From Proteiniphilum sp. (GTDB taxonomy: Bacteria; Bacteroidota; Bacteroidia; Bacteroidales; Dysgonomonadaceae): DNA of 9,190 nt. The notes beneath the pieces are model-generated. The model was not told the origin of the DNA, made no database searches, and was given only the letters and a program-made list of their open reading frames with translations. Positions 1-8,119 of this stretch are shown here, piece by piece; positions within the stretch are counted from its first letter, which is position 1, and every line of letters starts with the position of its first letter. The translations under genes and the position numbers were made by a program. The stretch is from the NCBI GenBank assembly GCA_031255275.1, contig JAIRSV010000138.1:1-9190 (forward strand), read 5' to 3'.

Positions 1-34
1 CAATGGCCATTTTCCACTGACGGAAGTTGTGTAC

Positions 35-226
35 ATTGCCCGAAGGGCAATATCTTCATAACCGCGGGCAAGTGAAACGCAGCCTGCGGATTGTCGGTAA
101 CGCACAGCGCTGCCTGAAAGGCAGGACTTGACTGAATGGTCCTGCCTTTCAGGCAGTATGACGCTGATGTTCCTCCCCCGCAGGTCAGCGACCTGCGGTT
201 ATGAAAATCGTGTCCCTCCGGGACAC
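35..226. repeat. cluster of short perfect hairpins (REP-like palindromic region)
   Basis: Five perfect stems with 3-nt loops occur in under 200 bases: ATTGCCC/GGGCAAT (35-51, loop GAA), CTGCCT/AGGCAG (110-124, loop GAA), CTGCCT/AGGCAG (142-156, loop TTC), CCGCAGGTC/GACCTGCGG (178-198, loop AGC) and GTGTCCC/GGGACAC (210-226, loop TCC). An outer 11-bp inverted repeat, TTCATAACCGC at 55-65 and GCGGTTATGAA at 195-205, encloses the middle ones. No stem is followed by a T run, so these are not ordinary terminators, and the open frames crossing them look accidental. The layout resembles clustered REP/BIME-type intergenic repeats. The stems are seen directly; the REP interpretation is inference. Confidence 0.7.
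110..156. repeat. 18-bp perfect inverted repeat with nested hairpins
   Basis: CTGCCTGAAAGGCAGGAC (110-127) is exactly complementary to GTCCTGCCTTTCAGGCAG (139-156), with an 11-nt loop. Each arm can also fold on itself as a 6-bp hairpin, so the element can form either one long stem or two small ones. A further CAGCG (105-109) and CGCTG (162-166) can extend the stem across a 5-nt bulge. No T tract follows on either strand. Confidence 0.85.
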
Positions 227-247
227 TGTCTGCACTGTGATTCTTTT

Positions 248-274
248 GATTTACATGATTTACATGATTTATAT
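248..274. repeat. 9-bp tandem repeat, three units
   Basis: GATTTACAT occurs twice in a row (248-256, 257-265), followed by one variant, GATTTATAT (266-274). It lies in AT-rich non-coding DNA between the hairpin cluster and the terminator-like stems. No function is evident. Copy number of such short units often varies by slippage. Confidence 0.8.
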
Positions 275-292
275 AACCTATGCGCCAAAAAC

Positions 293-323
293 AACCAGCT
301 CGGGGAACGCCCGAGCTGGTTTT
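293..323. terminator. 12-bp GC-rich hairpin, probable bidirectional terminator
   Basis: AACCAGCTCGGG (293-304) pairs perfectly with CCCGAGCTGGTT (310-321) around a 5-nt loop. Reading right, the stem runs into TTTT (320-323). Reading left, the minus strand continues GTTTTTGG after the stem, so it could stop transcripts in either direction. It would be a second stop for the operon about 110 nt beyond the phosphatase stop codon. Its core recurs at 8997-9017, so it is also part of a dispersed repeat. Confidence 0.6.
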
Positions 324-360
324 CTCCACTTCTCAACTTCTTCACTTCACATCATCACAT

Positions 361-409
361 AAAAAAGCCGGCGGGGTACAGAGGCAAAGCCCCTGCCGCG
401 CCGCGCCGG
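361..409 (-). terminator. Rho-independent terminator of the operon, formed by a dispersed repeat
   Basis: On the minus strand an outer stem of CCGGCG (409-404) and CGCCGG (373-368) encloses a second stem, CAGGGGC with GCCTCTG (395-379, one G-T pair). The structure is followed by C and six T residues (366-361). It begins about 20 nt beyond the phosphatase stop codon, the expected place for the end of the operon transcript. The sequence at 361-395 recurs, inverted and nearly unchanged, at 9079-9114. Confidence 0.7.
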
Positions 410-429
410 ATAATCATTGCATGTGAGAG

Positions 430-1548
430 CTATTGCTCCCTCTCCCCCGTATAATTTACGACGAAAGAACTGTCACCTTCGATCAAAAAACCAGCTGACC
501 CATTCCTTTCAAAATTCTTGTGGTGACGCACATTCACCGCAATAACCTCTCCTCCGTATCGTCGGTCGATCTCATCTACCTCGGTATGTCCGACGATGAT
601 CCGCGATACACCGTAATATTTCAGCACACTGCGCAAATCTTCAGGCGCGAGCGGCGAATGTCGTTCAGCGTCGGATGCCAGGCCCCGGTACCACAGCGGG
701 CCGCTGCTCCCGAAAAGCAGTTCGTTCCTCCCGTGTAACTCCTTCCTTGCGGCTGTCGGAATGCCGATGAAACGCATTCCCAGTTCGTTGATCTCCCCCG
801 TTTTATAACTCTTTTCCTCCATCTCCCGGCTCAGTCCCGCGTGGACAAACAGGTCGTCGCCGACTATGATGATCAGATAACTGTCGCGAATCCAACGTCC
901 CAGTTCCGTGTCGGCGCCATACAGCCGGGAGTAGGGGATGCCGGCCTTTGCCGCGAAAATCAGATGATCTTCGTGCACATAACGAATATCATCTTTCAGT
1001 ACCAGATCCTCGTGATTTCCGGGAATGAAGTCAAGCCGTCCGCCGGCCTCTTCCGCTTCCTTTTCCAGCTTGTACACGAGCCATGCAATGCCATTGTCAT
1101 CGCGTCCGCGGTCTAGGATGTCCCCCAGAAAGATCAGCTGATTTTCCCCGTATGTCCAGTGCAGGTTATCGTCCACGACGCCGTTCCCCTTCAGAAATGC
1201 GACAAAGGCGTCGAGACGGCCGTGAAGATCTGATACGACAAGGGTTTTCGCCGGCTTTTCCTGACGCCACGAATGTTTGATGCGGCCGTGAAGCCGAAAC
1301 GTAAAGTCGATACCTGTGTCCGGATCTGCGGCGATATAGCGCAGTTGCAGATTTTCGGGCAGAGCGGCAAATGTGCTATCCAGCACGCTTCCGCCGGCCT
1401 GCGCCGATATGATCCGGACGCTGCCGTCTGCATTATACAGTACATACAGGTCGCCGTGTCCCTCGACGGTGACATCCCGGGGCGGCTGCGCCGTGAGATG
1501 ACTCAGTGATAACAGCGCTAAAAGGAGTGTGAGATTTATCTTTTTCAT
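430..1548 (-). CDS. secreted PPP-family metallophosphatase (Shewanella-like phosphatase type)
   Basis: Predicted periplasmic metal-dependent phosphoesterase of the calcineurin-like PPP superfamily, 372 aa. Residues 1-20 form a signal peptide with a likely cut after LTA. Residues ~25-100 form a small beta-rich N-terminal region. The catalytic core has all PPP signatures in order: SDLHG (106-110), GDILDRG (142-148), GNHED (177-181), HAGLS (236-240) and GHTEVD (320-325). Expected metal ligands are D107, H109, D143, N178, H236 and H321, with H179 as the acid/base; none is missing. The stretch around 155-240 (YKLEKEAEEAGG, DDIRYVHEDH, TELGRWIRD) and the YVLYNADGS region near the N terminus resemble Shewanella-like PPP phosphatases, which are often tyrosine-directed; that subfamily is my recognition, not a search result. 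It is the last gene of the Sus operon, 75 nt after the lipoprotein gene across a hairpin, with no promoter seen in the gap. Substrate unknown: phosphoprotein, phosphorylated glycan or nucleotide are all possible. Confidence 0.92.
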   Translation of the reverse strand: MKKINLTLLLALLSLSHLTAQPPRDVTVEGHGDLYVLYNADGSVRIISAQAGGSVLDSTFAALPENLQLRYIAADPDTGIDFTFRLHGRIKHSWRQEKPAKTLVVSDLHGRLDAFVAFLKGNGVVDDNLHWTYGENQLIFLGDILDRGRDDNGIAWLVYKLEKEAEEAGGRLDFIPGNHEDLVLKDDIRYVHEDHLIFAAKAGIPYSRLYGADTELGRWIRDSYLIIIVGDDLFVHAGLSREMEEKSYKTGEINELGMRFIGIPTAARKELHGRNELLFGSSGPLWYRGLASDAERHSPLAPEDLRSVLKYYGVSRIIVGHTEVDEIDRRYGGEVIAVNVRHHKNFERNGSAGFLIEGDSSFVVNYTGEREQ

Positions 1549-1563
1549 ATTGACTGGTTTTGA

Positions 1564-1596
1564 AACTGCCGGAAGAGATAAGCCCTTCCGGCAGTT
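1564..1596 (-). promoter_or_regulatory. 12-bp intergenic hairpin before the phosphatase gene
   Basis: AACTGCCGGAAG (1564-1575) and CTTCCGGCAGTT (1585-1596) form a perfect stem around a 9-nt loop, wholly within the 75-nt gap between the lipoprotein stop and the phosphatase start. On the transcribed strand the stem is followed by TCAAAACC, not a T run, so it is a poor intrinsic terminator. It could stabilise the upstream message, be a processing site, or attenuate. It contains no sequence resembling the Bacteroidota -7 element. Confidence 0.6.
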
Positions 1597-1623
1597 GTTA
1601 ACGGTTTGACGGGTTGTTTTGTT

Positions 1624-2541
1624 TCACTCCCAGGTGAAATTGAAAGCGATACGTCCCGAAGAGGACACGTTGTAGCGGGAATATCCCATCATACGGCCGG
1701 TTTTGGTGGACAAGTCCATCCGAAAGGCGGTGTAGGAAGAGGTATTCTCGGCCGTGTAGAAATAGAGGTATTCTACGAAATCGTCGGGGTCGGCTCCGGG
1801 AATATAGCAGGGGATTCGGGAGGATTCCTTGCTATTGTTTTCCGAATAGAAATACCAGCGGTTTTCGTCCGTTGAGTGATACCCGTTCGATTCCAGCGGC
1901 CGGATGTTGTTGTTTTCGTCTATCGAAAAGCTGAAGTTGTATCCGGCGTTGTTATACAAAAAGTTTTTGATCGTATAGGTGCCGTCCTGGTTGTCGTAGA
2001 TATTGTGCTCAAAGGGAATGAATTGCGGCTGGTTGGAACCCGAATAGTCGGTGGGCGTAAACGTAGCCCTGCCCAAAAGACACACTACTTCTACCTTGGC
2101 GTCGATACGGGAACTTCCGCCGCTGTCATTTTTGTAGGGATTCGAGTAATTTTCGTCGATTTCTGCGGCGAAAGCGTACTGTTGGCCGAATTGAAATTCT
2201 CCGATAGTCACCTTCAGTTCCGCAGAGGACGATCCGGCTTCAAAAGAGACGGTTTCGGTCACCGTCAAATTGGAGGCGGCATACCGGATTTTTACCGGAA
2301 CCTGAAGGGCGTTGCTCGCCTTCGCCTCGTCCCTTTTGACGGGAACGGAAGCGGTTTCGCTTCTCAAAACGCCCTCTGCGGTGGCTCCCAGCTCGATTAT
2401 TCTCGGAGTACTCCCGTCGAAATATACGCCGGGATTGTTGGCTGCCGGTTGCGGCCCCGCTTTCCAGTCGTTGCCGTCGTCGCACGAAACGGCCATAATT
2501 ATCGCCGACACGGCGAGTAAAATGCTGTATATATTCTTCAT
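1624..2541 (-). CDS. Sus-associated surface lipoprotein with N-terminal Ig-like (DUF1735-type) domain
   Basis: A 305-aa lipoprotein. Residues 1-19 are a signal peptide ending AVS, and C20 is the lipidated cysteine. The following D21 and D22 fit the acidic surface-export signal of Bacteroidota lipoproteins, so display on the outer face is likely. Residues ~35-155 look like the Calx-beta/DUF1735-type Ig fold common in third-position PUL proteins: PGVYF near the start, repeated V-P-V strands, VSFEAGSSSAELKVTI (98-113), then a NPY turn (134-136). Residues ~155-305 (LGRATFTPTDY, aromatic and Asn-rich strands, ending in NFTWE) are a second domain that I cannot name. The gene lies 27 nt after the SusD gene, the position of SusE/SusF or other surface glycan-binding proteins, so a role in binding the ligand with SusD is inferred. 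Ligand unknown. No enzyme motif seen. Confidence 0.85.
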   Translation of the reverse strand: MKNIYSILLAVSAIIMAVSCDDGNDWKAGPQPAANNPGVYFDGSTPRIIELGATAEGVLRSETASVPVKRDEAKASNALQVPVKIRYAASNLTVTETVSFEAGSSSAELKVTIGEFQFGQQYAFAAEIDENYSNPYKNDSGGSSRIDAKVEVVCLLGRATFTPTDYSGSNQPQFIPFEHNIYDNQDGTYTIKNFLYNNAGYNFSFSIDENNNIRPLESNGYHSTDENRWYFYSENNSKESSRIPCYIPGADPDDFVEYLYFYTAENTSSYTAFRMDLSTKTGRMMGYSRYNVSSSGRIAFNFTWE

Positions 2542-2568
2542 TTTGTTCGATTTTATTACATGCTACAA

Positions 2569-4305
2569 TTATTCTACCCATAAACCGTACATGTCGTTGA
2601 CCTGCGGATCGGGATTCATTTTCAGCGCTCCGTTGAGCGAGGATTCTCCCTCGTTGGGCACATACATGTTGAGCCACGAGGGCGTGAATCCGGGCGTGGA
2701 GTTGTAACGGTTGCCGGGAAGCCAGTTCGACCCCGCGTATCCGCGGGTAATGGCCAGTTTGCGCCTTTTTATGTCGAAAAACGCCAAACCTTCACCCCAA
2801 AGTTCAATTCTTTTCTGGGTAATCAGGTGGTTGTCCACAAAGTCCTCCACGTTGCCCGGCGATATGGCGTAGGTGCCTCCCTTGTAACGGTAGGTATTCA
2901 TAAACGCAGTGAGGGCACTGACTCCCGCCGCCAAGCCGTCGGTATAGGCTTTGGCTTCCGCTTCGATGAAATACATCTCTTCCACGCGGATTATGGGGAA
3001 ATCTACCTGAAGGGCGTTTTTATAATCGTCCGAAATGTCTCCCTCGTTGGGACGGAATTTAAAACCGACGTAGGCATCTCTCAAAGCCCATTCATCCGCG
3101 CTCAGCAGGGTGTGGTATTTGGCGGGGGTGGGCTTGGCGCCGGCGTCTGCCGGGTCGATCCAGGTAACTTTTCGCCAGTCGTCGTCTCCTATTTTGTCAT
3201 ACAGCCGTTTGTCGATCATCCGGTAGCAGTGGTATTGCGAACGGCTGTAGCCCCTCGAAAACTCGGTGACGCAGTTGGAGGGAAAACTGTTTACCCTGTC
3301 GTACACCGCGTCGATCGAATTGATGGTGATGGCAAAAATCCAGGAACCTACCGACGCCTCGTTGAAGCCGTCGGTCAGGCTGTGCCACTGGCTTTCGGTA
3401 AGGGGCGCGTATTGGTTGATTACCAAACCGGCATAGCGCGCCGCCTGTTGATAACAGTCTTTGGCGGTCGTTATGCCGAGTTTGTCATACATGGCCAGTT
3501 CCTCGTCGTTTTCGTGACTCAGCTGGGTCTGCAAATCCTCCGGATATTTCTGGAATCGCGTGGCGATTTCGAGCCACAGGCGGGCTTTGTATGCCTGAAC
3601 AACCGACAGGTCGGCCCTGATTTTTGACGTCCGGGCATACCCTTCGAGGTATTTTTCCGCCATATTCAGGTCGTTCATGATAAACCTGTACATGTGATAA
3701 AAGGGCACCCTGGGGTTGTTTTTGGCGTTTTTTACGTCAAAATGCTCGTCGATAAGCACCGTCGTCAAGCCGTAGATGCCCCGGCTTTCCGCTTCGGCGT
3801 CGAGCGCCTGTACTCCCGTTTTTTTGTATTCGTACTGCCGCATCAGGTCCATGTAGGCCAACGCGCGGTACACGAGGGCGTTTCCGTAGAATTGCCGTAT
3901 TTTGGCGGGCGCCTCTTCGGGATCGCCTACGGCGATAATGGTGTTGTTGGCGTTGAGAATCATGCGGTAGTAATAGCGCCAGGGCTGTTTTGCCCTTCCC
4001 GACGAAAAATCGGACAGCGACCCCCACGGCGTGTTGAAGTGGTTGTAGTTGGAACTCACGTAGGGACAGTCGGTGAGGGCGTCGCGCATAATCATCATGG
4101 CCGGATAGCCAAATTCCTGACTGGCGAGCGTGCCGAAATACTCGTAACTGTACATGAACGCTGCCGTACTGTTGGCCAGGGACTCAAGGGCCGTTTCGGA
4201 TCCTCCGATCTGGTCGCCCGTGGCATAATCGGTTGCGACGGAGTCGTCGATACATCCGGCAAGGGGAAGCAGGGCGATGCTGATTAGTATAAATAGATTT
4301 TTCAT
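2569..4305 (-). CDS. SusD/RagB-family outer-membrane lipoprotein
   Basis: A 578-aa SusD homologue that should cap the SusC barrel and capture the ligand at the cell surface. Signal peptide 1-17 ends in the lipobox LAGC with C18, followed by I-D-D. The N-terminal helical TPR-like region is visible as repeated tyrosine- and alanine-rich helices (RYYYRMILNANNTI at 110-123, GNALVYRALAYMDLMRQY at 141-158, SVVQAYKARLWLEIATRF at 234-251). The C-terminal SusD signature follows: RVEEMYFIEAEAKAY (440-454), RIELWGEGLAFFDIKRR (499-515), and a proline- and asparagine-rich end (NMYVPNEGE, MNPDPQVN). Length is typical. It lies 15 nt after the transporter gene, so the two are co-transcribed. SusD proteins recognise oligosaccharides or, in RagB-like members, peptides; the sequence does not tell me which. 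Confidence 0.96.
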   Translation of the reverse strand: MKNLFILISIALLPLAGCIDDSVATDYATGDQIGGSETALESLANSTAAFMYSYEYFGTLASQEFGYPAMMIMRDALTDCPYVSSNYNHFNTPWGSLSDFSSGRAKQPWRYYYRMILNANNTIIAVGDPEEAPAKIRQFYGNALVYRALAYMDLMRQYEYKKTGVQALDAEAESRGIYGLTTVLIDEHFDVKNAKNNPRVPFYHMYRFIMNDLNMAEKYLEGYARTSKIRADLSVVQAYKARLWLEIATRFQKYPEDLQTQLSHENDEELAMYDKLGITTAKDCYQQAARYAGLVINQYAPLTESQWHSLTDGFNEASVGSWIFAITINSIDAVYDRVNSFPSNCVTEFSRGYSRSQYHCYRMIDKRLYDKIGDDDWRKVTWIDPADAGAKPTPAKYHTLLSADEWALRDAYVGFKFRPNEGDISDDYKNALQVDFPIIRVEEMYFIEAEAKAYTDGLAAGVSALTAFMNTYRYKGGTYAISPGNVEDFVDNHLITQKRIELWGEGLAFFDIKRRKLAITRGYAGSNWLPGNRYNSTPGFTPSWLNMYVPNEGESSLNGALKMNPDPQVNDMYGLWVE

Positions 4306-4320
4306 ATTTCCTTAATTTAG

Positions 4321-7300
4321 TTAGAATTTGAAATTCAGATTCATCATATATCTGCTCATGGCGGGAAAGTAACCAAAGTCCACGTTTCCGTCAAAATCCC
4401 TGCTGGGGACGAATCCCTTTCTGTGCGATAAAAAGAACAGATTGTCCACGCCTGCCGATACGGTCAAACCTTCGATACCCAGCCGGTGAATCAAATTTTT
4501 GGGAATGTTGTATCCCAGCGATACGTTTTGCAGGCTCAAATAATCGGCTTTTGTCAGCCAGCGGTCTGAAGCGGAGCTGAAATAACGGTCGTCAAACTGC
4601 CATCGCGCAAAATCGTTGTTTTGATTTTCGGGTGTCCAGGAGTTTCTTACGTCTTTGTGGTAGTTGTAGCCTGTGCGTCCGGTGTAGGGGCCGGTCATCA
4701 GCGTCGCGTAACCCGAATCGTAACCGTACCCTCCGAGCCGGTAGGAAAAAGCATAGGTGAGTTCCAGCGCTTTCCACGAAAAACTTCCGCCGAATCCACC
4801 GAAGACTTTCGGCTGTGAGCTTCCGCTTGCGAAATAAGAGGCCGAACTGTAAGTGGCGGTCGTGGATATTTCGCCCGATGTTTCGTCACGGACGTACCAG
4901 AGTGGCTGTCCCTCTTCGTTGATTCCCGCAAATTTCTTCAGGTACCAGGTCTTGAATTCCAGGCCTTCGCCATAGAAGTAGCTGCCGGAACTGTAACCCT
5001 GTGATACGGAGTTTCCGTTCAGGTCATACAGCGTTTCGCCCGTTCTCTCTTCGGCAAGTTCCAGTACCTTGCTTTTGTTGAGGGAGGCGTTCAGGTACAT
5101 GCTCCATTTGAAGTTTTTCGTCCGGACAATATCTCCCCGCAAATCGAGTTCTACTCCGCTGTTGCTCATGCTTCCCACGTTGTCGTAGTAGGAGGAGTAT
5201 CCCAAAGAATAGGGTACCGATACGGAAGCAAGCATATTGGTGGTTTTGTTGTGGTAGTAATCGATGCCGCCCGTAAGCCGTCCCTTAAAGATTTCAAATT
5301 CCATACCGGTATTGACGGCTGTCCGGGTTTCCCAGGTAATCCGTTTGTTACCCCTGTTCAGGAAGGTCACGGCAATTTCCCCGTCGAGATTTTCGATGCT
5401 GTATGTGTCTATGTAACGGTGATTGCCGATCTGGTCGTTTCCATTCTGGCCGAACGACAGTTTCAGTTTCAGCTCATCTATCCATGATACTTTGAAGAAA
5501 TCTTCCCGTGAGACGAGGTAGGCGCCGCCGAACGAGAAGAAATTCCCCCAACGATAATCGGGGTGGAAGCGTGATGATGCGTCGCGCCTGAAGGATGCGT
5601 CAATATTGTACGTGTTTTTGTAGTCGTACAGCAGACGTCCTCCGTAGCCCTCACTCTGGTAGTTTCGGGTATATGAGTTGTTGCCGGTGATGGTGATGGC
5701 GCCGGCAAGCTCCTGGTTGTCGAAATAATTGAACATGTTCGATCTGCTGCCCGACAGGTAGTATGAGTTGCTGTCGAACGATTCGTGCAGCAGGGTCACC
5801 TTTATATTATGGTTGTTCCACCGTTTGGTGTAGTTGAGCAGTTGCTGAAGGTTCACCGTTTTGTTTTTGCCGGCGCTGATCGACGTCGTGCCTCCCGGAG
5901 TGGAGGTTCCGTAAAACGGTTGTCCGGTGCTGATGTATCTTCTGTCCACCTGGTCGTAGGCGACGTTGAGGGTGGCGGTCAAACCGGGTGTGATGATGAA
6001 GTCGGCCGCCGTTTTGGCGCCCGTTCTCATCGACTCGTATTTCCGGGTCTGAATCAGCGCTTCCTGCAGCCTGTTCGACCCCGGATTGATTGGCCGGGAT
6101 ATGCTCCCGTTGTGTTTGCCGTCGCCATAATCATACACCTTTCCGTTTTCATCATAGAGAATATTTCCGTCTCTGTCCCTCACGTACACCGGATAAATGG
6201 GCGCTACCCTGTTTGCGTTGGAGAAGATATTGTTGCTGTTGTCCGAATAGTCGGTATTGTTGGCATATTCCGATACCGCAACGTCGAGGTTTGCCGTGAG
6301 CCGGAGCCACTTTCGCGCGTTGAATATGCCGTTTAACCGCCCGGTGTAGCGTTCGAAAAACGCAGCGTCCGTGATGCCCTCGTCATTGGTGTAGCCGAGG
6401 CTGGCCATAAGGGAAATGTTTTCGGCGCCGCCGTTGATATTCAGGCTGTAATCCCGGCGCAGTCCCGTTTTGTATGTTTCGCTTACCCAGTCGTCGGGAG
6501 TCTGGAAGTATTCCCCGTTGTCGGTTCCCATAACGAGTCTTCCCAAAGTTGCATTGGGATTCAGTTTTCCGTTCTGTCCGACCAGCAGTTCCCCGTCGGG
6601 GACTGTGTACACGAGATAGCCCAAACCTCCTTCGTCGCTGTTCCTTGACCATGACTTGTTGGCCTCCTGATTGGCTTTAAACGAATTATGTCCGGCCACA
6701 TTCCGGTAATAATTATACATAGCCAGATAATGCTGCTCATAATACTCTCCGGGACTGTCTATGACGTCATACAGGTCGTTTCTGCGTACCTGCGAGATGG
6801 CCAGTTTTGTATCCAGGGTAATGGATACTTTTTTGTCCCTGACAGCCTTTTTGGTAGTAACCAGTACCACGCCGTTCCCTCCTCTTGCTCCGTAAATGGC
6901 GGTAGAGGCGGCATCTTTCAGTACGGTGACCGACTCCACATCATTCGGGTTGATATTGTTCCATCCGCTTTCGTACGGAACGCCGTCCACCACAATCAGG
7001 GGATCTCTGCCGGCGCTGATGGAACTGGCGCCGCGAATGCGGAACGAAGGCGTTGCGGTGGGAGATCCCGACGTGCTCTCCATCTGTACGCCCGGAGATA
7101 TTCCCTCCAGCACGCTCATTACATTCGAAACGGGTCTGCGGCTGATGGTTTCCGACGATACCACAACCGCCGATCCGGTAAATGCCGATCTTTTCTGCTC
7201 GCCATACGCGATAACGACCACCTCTTCGAGAGACTGGGTGTCTTCGAGCAGCGTAATATCGAAGGAACTCCGTCCGGCAGTGCCGACCTCCTGCGCCAGA

Positions 7301-7662
7301 TAGCCGATGTAGGAGATGAGCAGCACGGCATTCTCTTCTACCTGTAAGGTGAAGTTTCCGTCAATATCGGTGACCGTTCCGTTTGAAGTTCCCTTCTCCA
7401 CGATATTGGCGCCGATAACGGATTCGCCGTCACTGTCCGTTACCCGTCCCCTCACCGTCCGCTTTTCCTGCCGGACAGCCTCTTTGACAAGCGCTTCCGC
7501 CGATCCGGGGACAGTTCCCTGTCCCTCTCTTTCCGTGAGGCCTGTCGACGCACGCGAAAACATCCCGCTGAGGAAGAACAGGCACAGCACGGAGCTGATA
7601 ATCTTGAGATCATATCTGAAATTATTGAAAGTATCTCTGTCTGCTGTAAATTTTTTGCACAT
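4321..7662 (-). CDS. SusC/RagA-family TonB-dependent outer-membrane transporter
   Basis: A 1113-aa outer-membrane active transporter energised by TonB. The only early in-frame start gives a basic n-region of ~20 residues, a hydrophobic segment (21-34) and a likely signal-peptidase site near SRAS (36-39). Residues ~69-139 are the carboxypeptidase-regulatory-like (CarboxypepD_reg) domain (RGRVTD through VGTAG and FDITLLED), typical of SusC. The TonB-box and plug follow: SLEEVVVIAYGEQKRSA (144-160), SFRIRGASSI (206-215), PLIVVDGVPYESG (221-233) and TAIYGARGGNGVVLVTTKK (254-272). The rest is the 22-strand beta barrel, ending in the aromatic NLNFKF needed for barrel insertion. There is no STN domain between signal peptide and CarboxypepD, so direct FecR/anti-sigma signalling through this protein is unlikely. 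It is the first gene of the operon. Substrate class cannot be read from the sequence. Confidence 0.97.
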   Translation of the reverse strand: MCKKFTADRDTFNNFRYDLKIISSVLCLFFLSGMFSRASTGLTEREGQGTVPGSAEALVKEAVRQEKRTVRGRVTDSDGESVIGANIVEKGTSNGTVTDIDGNFTLQVEENAVLLISYIGYLAQEVGTAGRSSFDITLLEDTQSLEEVVVIAYGEQKRSAFTGSAVVVSSETISRRPVSNVMSVLEGISPGVQMESTSGSPTATPSFRIRGASSISAGRDPLIVVDGVPYESGWNNINPNDVESVTVLKDAASTAIYGARGGNGVVLVTTKKAVRDKKVSITLDTKLAISQVRRNDLYDVIDSPGEYYEQHYLAMYNYYRNVAGHNSFKANQEANKSWSRNSDEGGLGYLVYTVPDGELLVGQNGKLNPNATLGRLVMGTDNGEYFQTPDDWVSETYKTGLRRDYSLNINGGAENISLMASLGYTNDEGITDAAFFERYTGRLNGIFNARKWLRLTANLDVAVSEYANNTDYSDNSNNIFSNANRVAPIYPVYVRDRDGNILYDENGKVYDYGDGKHNGSISRPINPGSNRLQEALIQTRKYESMRTGAKTAADFIITPGLTATLNVAYDQVDRRYISTGQPFYGTSTPGGTTSISAGKNKTVNLQQLLNYTKRWNNHNIKVTLLHESFDSNSYYLSGSRSNMFNYFDNQELAGAITITGNNSYTRNYQSEGYGGRLLYDYKNTYNIDASFRRDASSRFHPDYRWGNFFSFGGAYLVSREDFFKVSWIDELKLKLSFGQNGNDQIGNHRYIDTYSIENLDGEIAVTFLNRGNKRITWETRTAVNTGMEFEIFKGRLTGGIDYYHNKTTNMLASVSVPYSLGYSSYYDNVGSMSNSGVELDLRGDIVRTKNFKWSMYLNASLNKSKVLELAEERTGETLYDLNGNSVSQGYSSGSYFYGEGLEFKTWYLKKFAGINEEGQPLWYVRDETSGEISTTATYSSASYFASGSSQPKVFGGFGGSFSWKALELTYAFSYRLGGYGYDSGYATLMTGPYTGRTGYNYHKDVRNSWTPENQNNDFARWQFDDRYFSSASDRWLTKADYLSLQNVSLGYNIPKNLIHRLGIEGLTVSAGVDNLFFLSHRKGFVPSRDFDGNVDFGYFPAMSRYMMNLNFKF

Positions 7663-7713
7663 ATATTTGAGTGACTTTAGTTATTAATAATCAATGTAAT
7701 TCATTTCTCTTCC

Positions 7714-7742
7714 GCCGGACGGCACTGCTGCCGCTGTCCGGC
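7714..7742 (-). promoter_or_regulatory. leader hairpin upstream of the transporter gene
   Basis: GCCGGAC (7714-7720) and GTCCGGC (7736-7742) form a 7-bp stem enclosing a second GGC/GCC pairing. It lies about 50-80 nt upstream of the transporter start codon, so it should be in the 5' leader of the operon message. No T run follows on the transcribed strand. A regulatory role is only inferred from position. Confidence 0.45.
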
Positions 7743-7837
7743 AATTCTTCTTAGCGTCGGTTATCTACTCATAGGCATGTCTGTTAAAGGGTTTTAAACT
7801 GTAATCCATATCCGATGTACCCGCTGTACATATTTTG

Positions 7838-7942
7838 CTCCTGTCGCGCGCTACGCAACTCCTGTCGCGCGTTACGAAGCTTCTGTTTAGCTTGCCGAAG
7901 GCTTTGTTCAACCTGCTCGAACTTTGGCTTAGCTTTACGGAA
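7838..7942 (-). repeat. five degenerate 21-bp tandem repeats encoding heptads
   Basis: Units start at 7838, 7859, 7880, 7901 and 7922. The two left-most are nearly identical (CTCCTGTCGCGCG then a variable end); the others diverge. On the minus strand in the coiled-coil frame they encode FRKAKPK, FEQVEQS, LRQAKQK, LRNARQE and LRSARQE. The hydrophobic a and d positions are kept in all five, while the bases vary. That is the pattern expected of a selected coiled coil and differs from the array at 8665-8874. Confidence 0.8.
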
Positions 7943-8119
7943 CTTTCGCGGCAGTCAATAAAAGTTCCGGCCGGAAACGGCATACCGTATATATAAGTGT
8001 CAGGATGCAGTGCGGGTAAAACGGAGGTCGAAGCGAAAACGACCCGTTTTAACACACTGATTATCAGCGCGTTCGCCATGACAACCAGCATAACTGTTTG
8101 ATTTTCAGGAATTTGCGGT

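Noticed and set aside
128..454. Plus-strand open frame of 108 codons
   Set aside because: It runs through the hairpin cluster, the 9-bp repeat and both terminator-like stems and overlaps the end of the phosphatase gene. Its composition is not protein-like.
1876..2520. Plus-strand open frame of 214 codons, and similar ones at 2827-3627, 3694-4287, 5785-6336 and 6688-7347
   Set aside because: They are antisense to well-supported genes with clear family motifs. Long antisense frames are expected in GC-balanced coding DNA.
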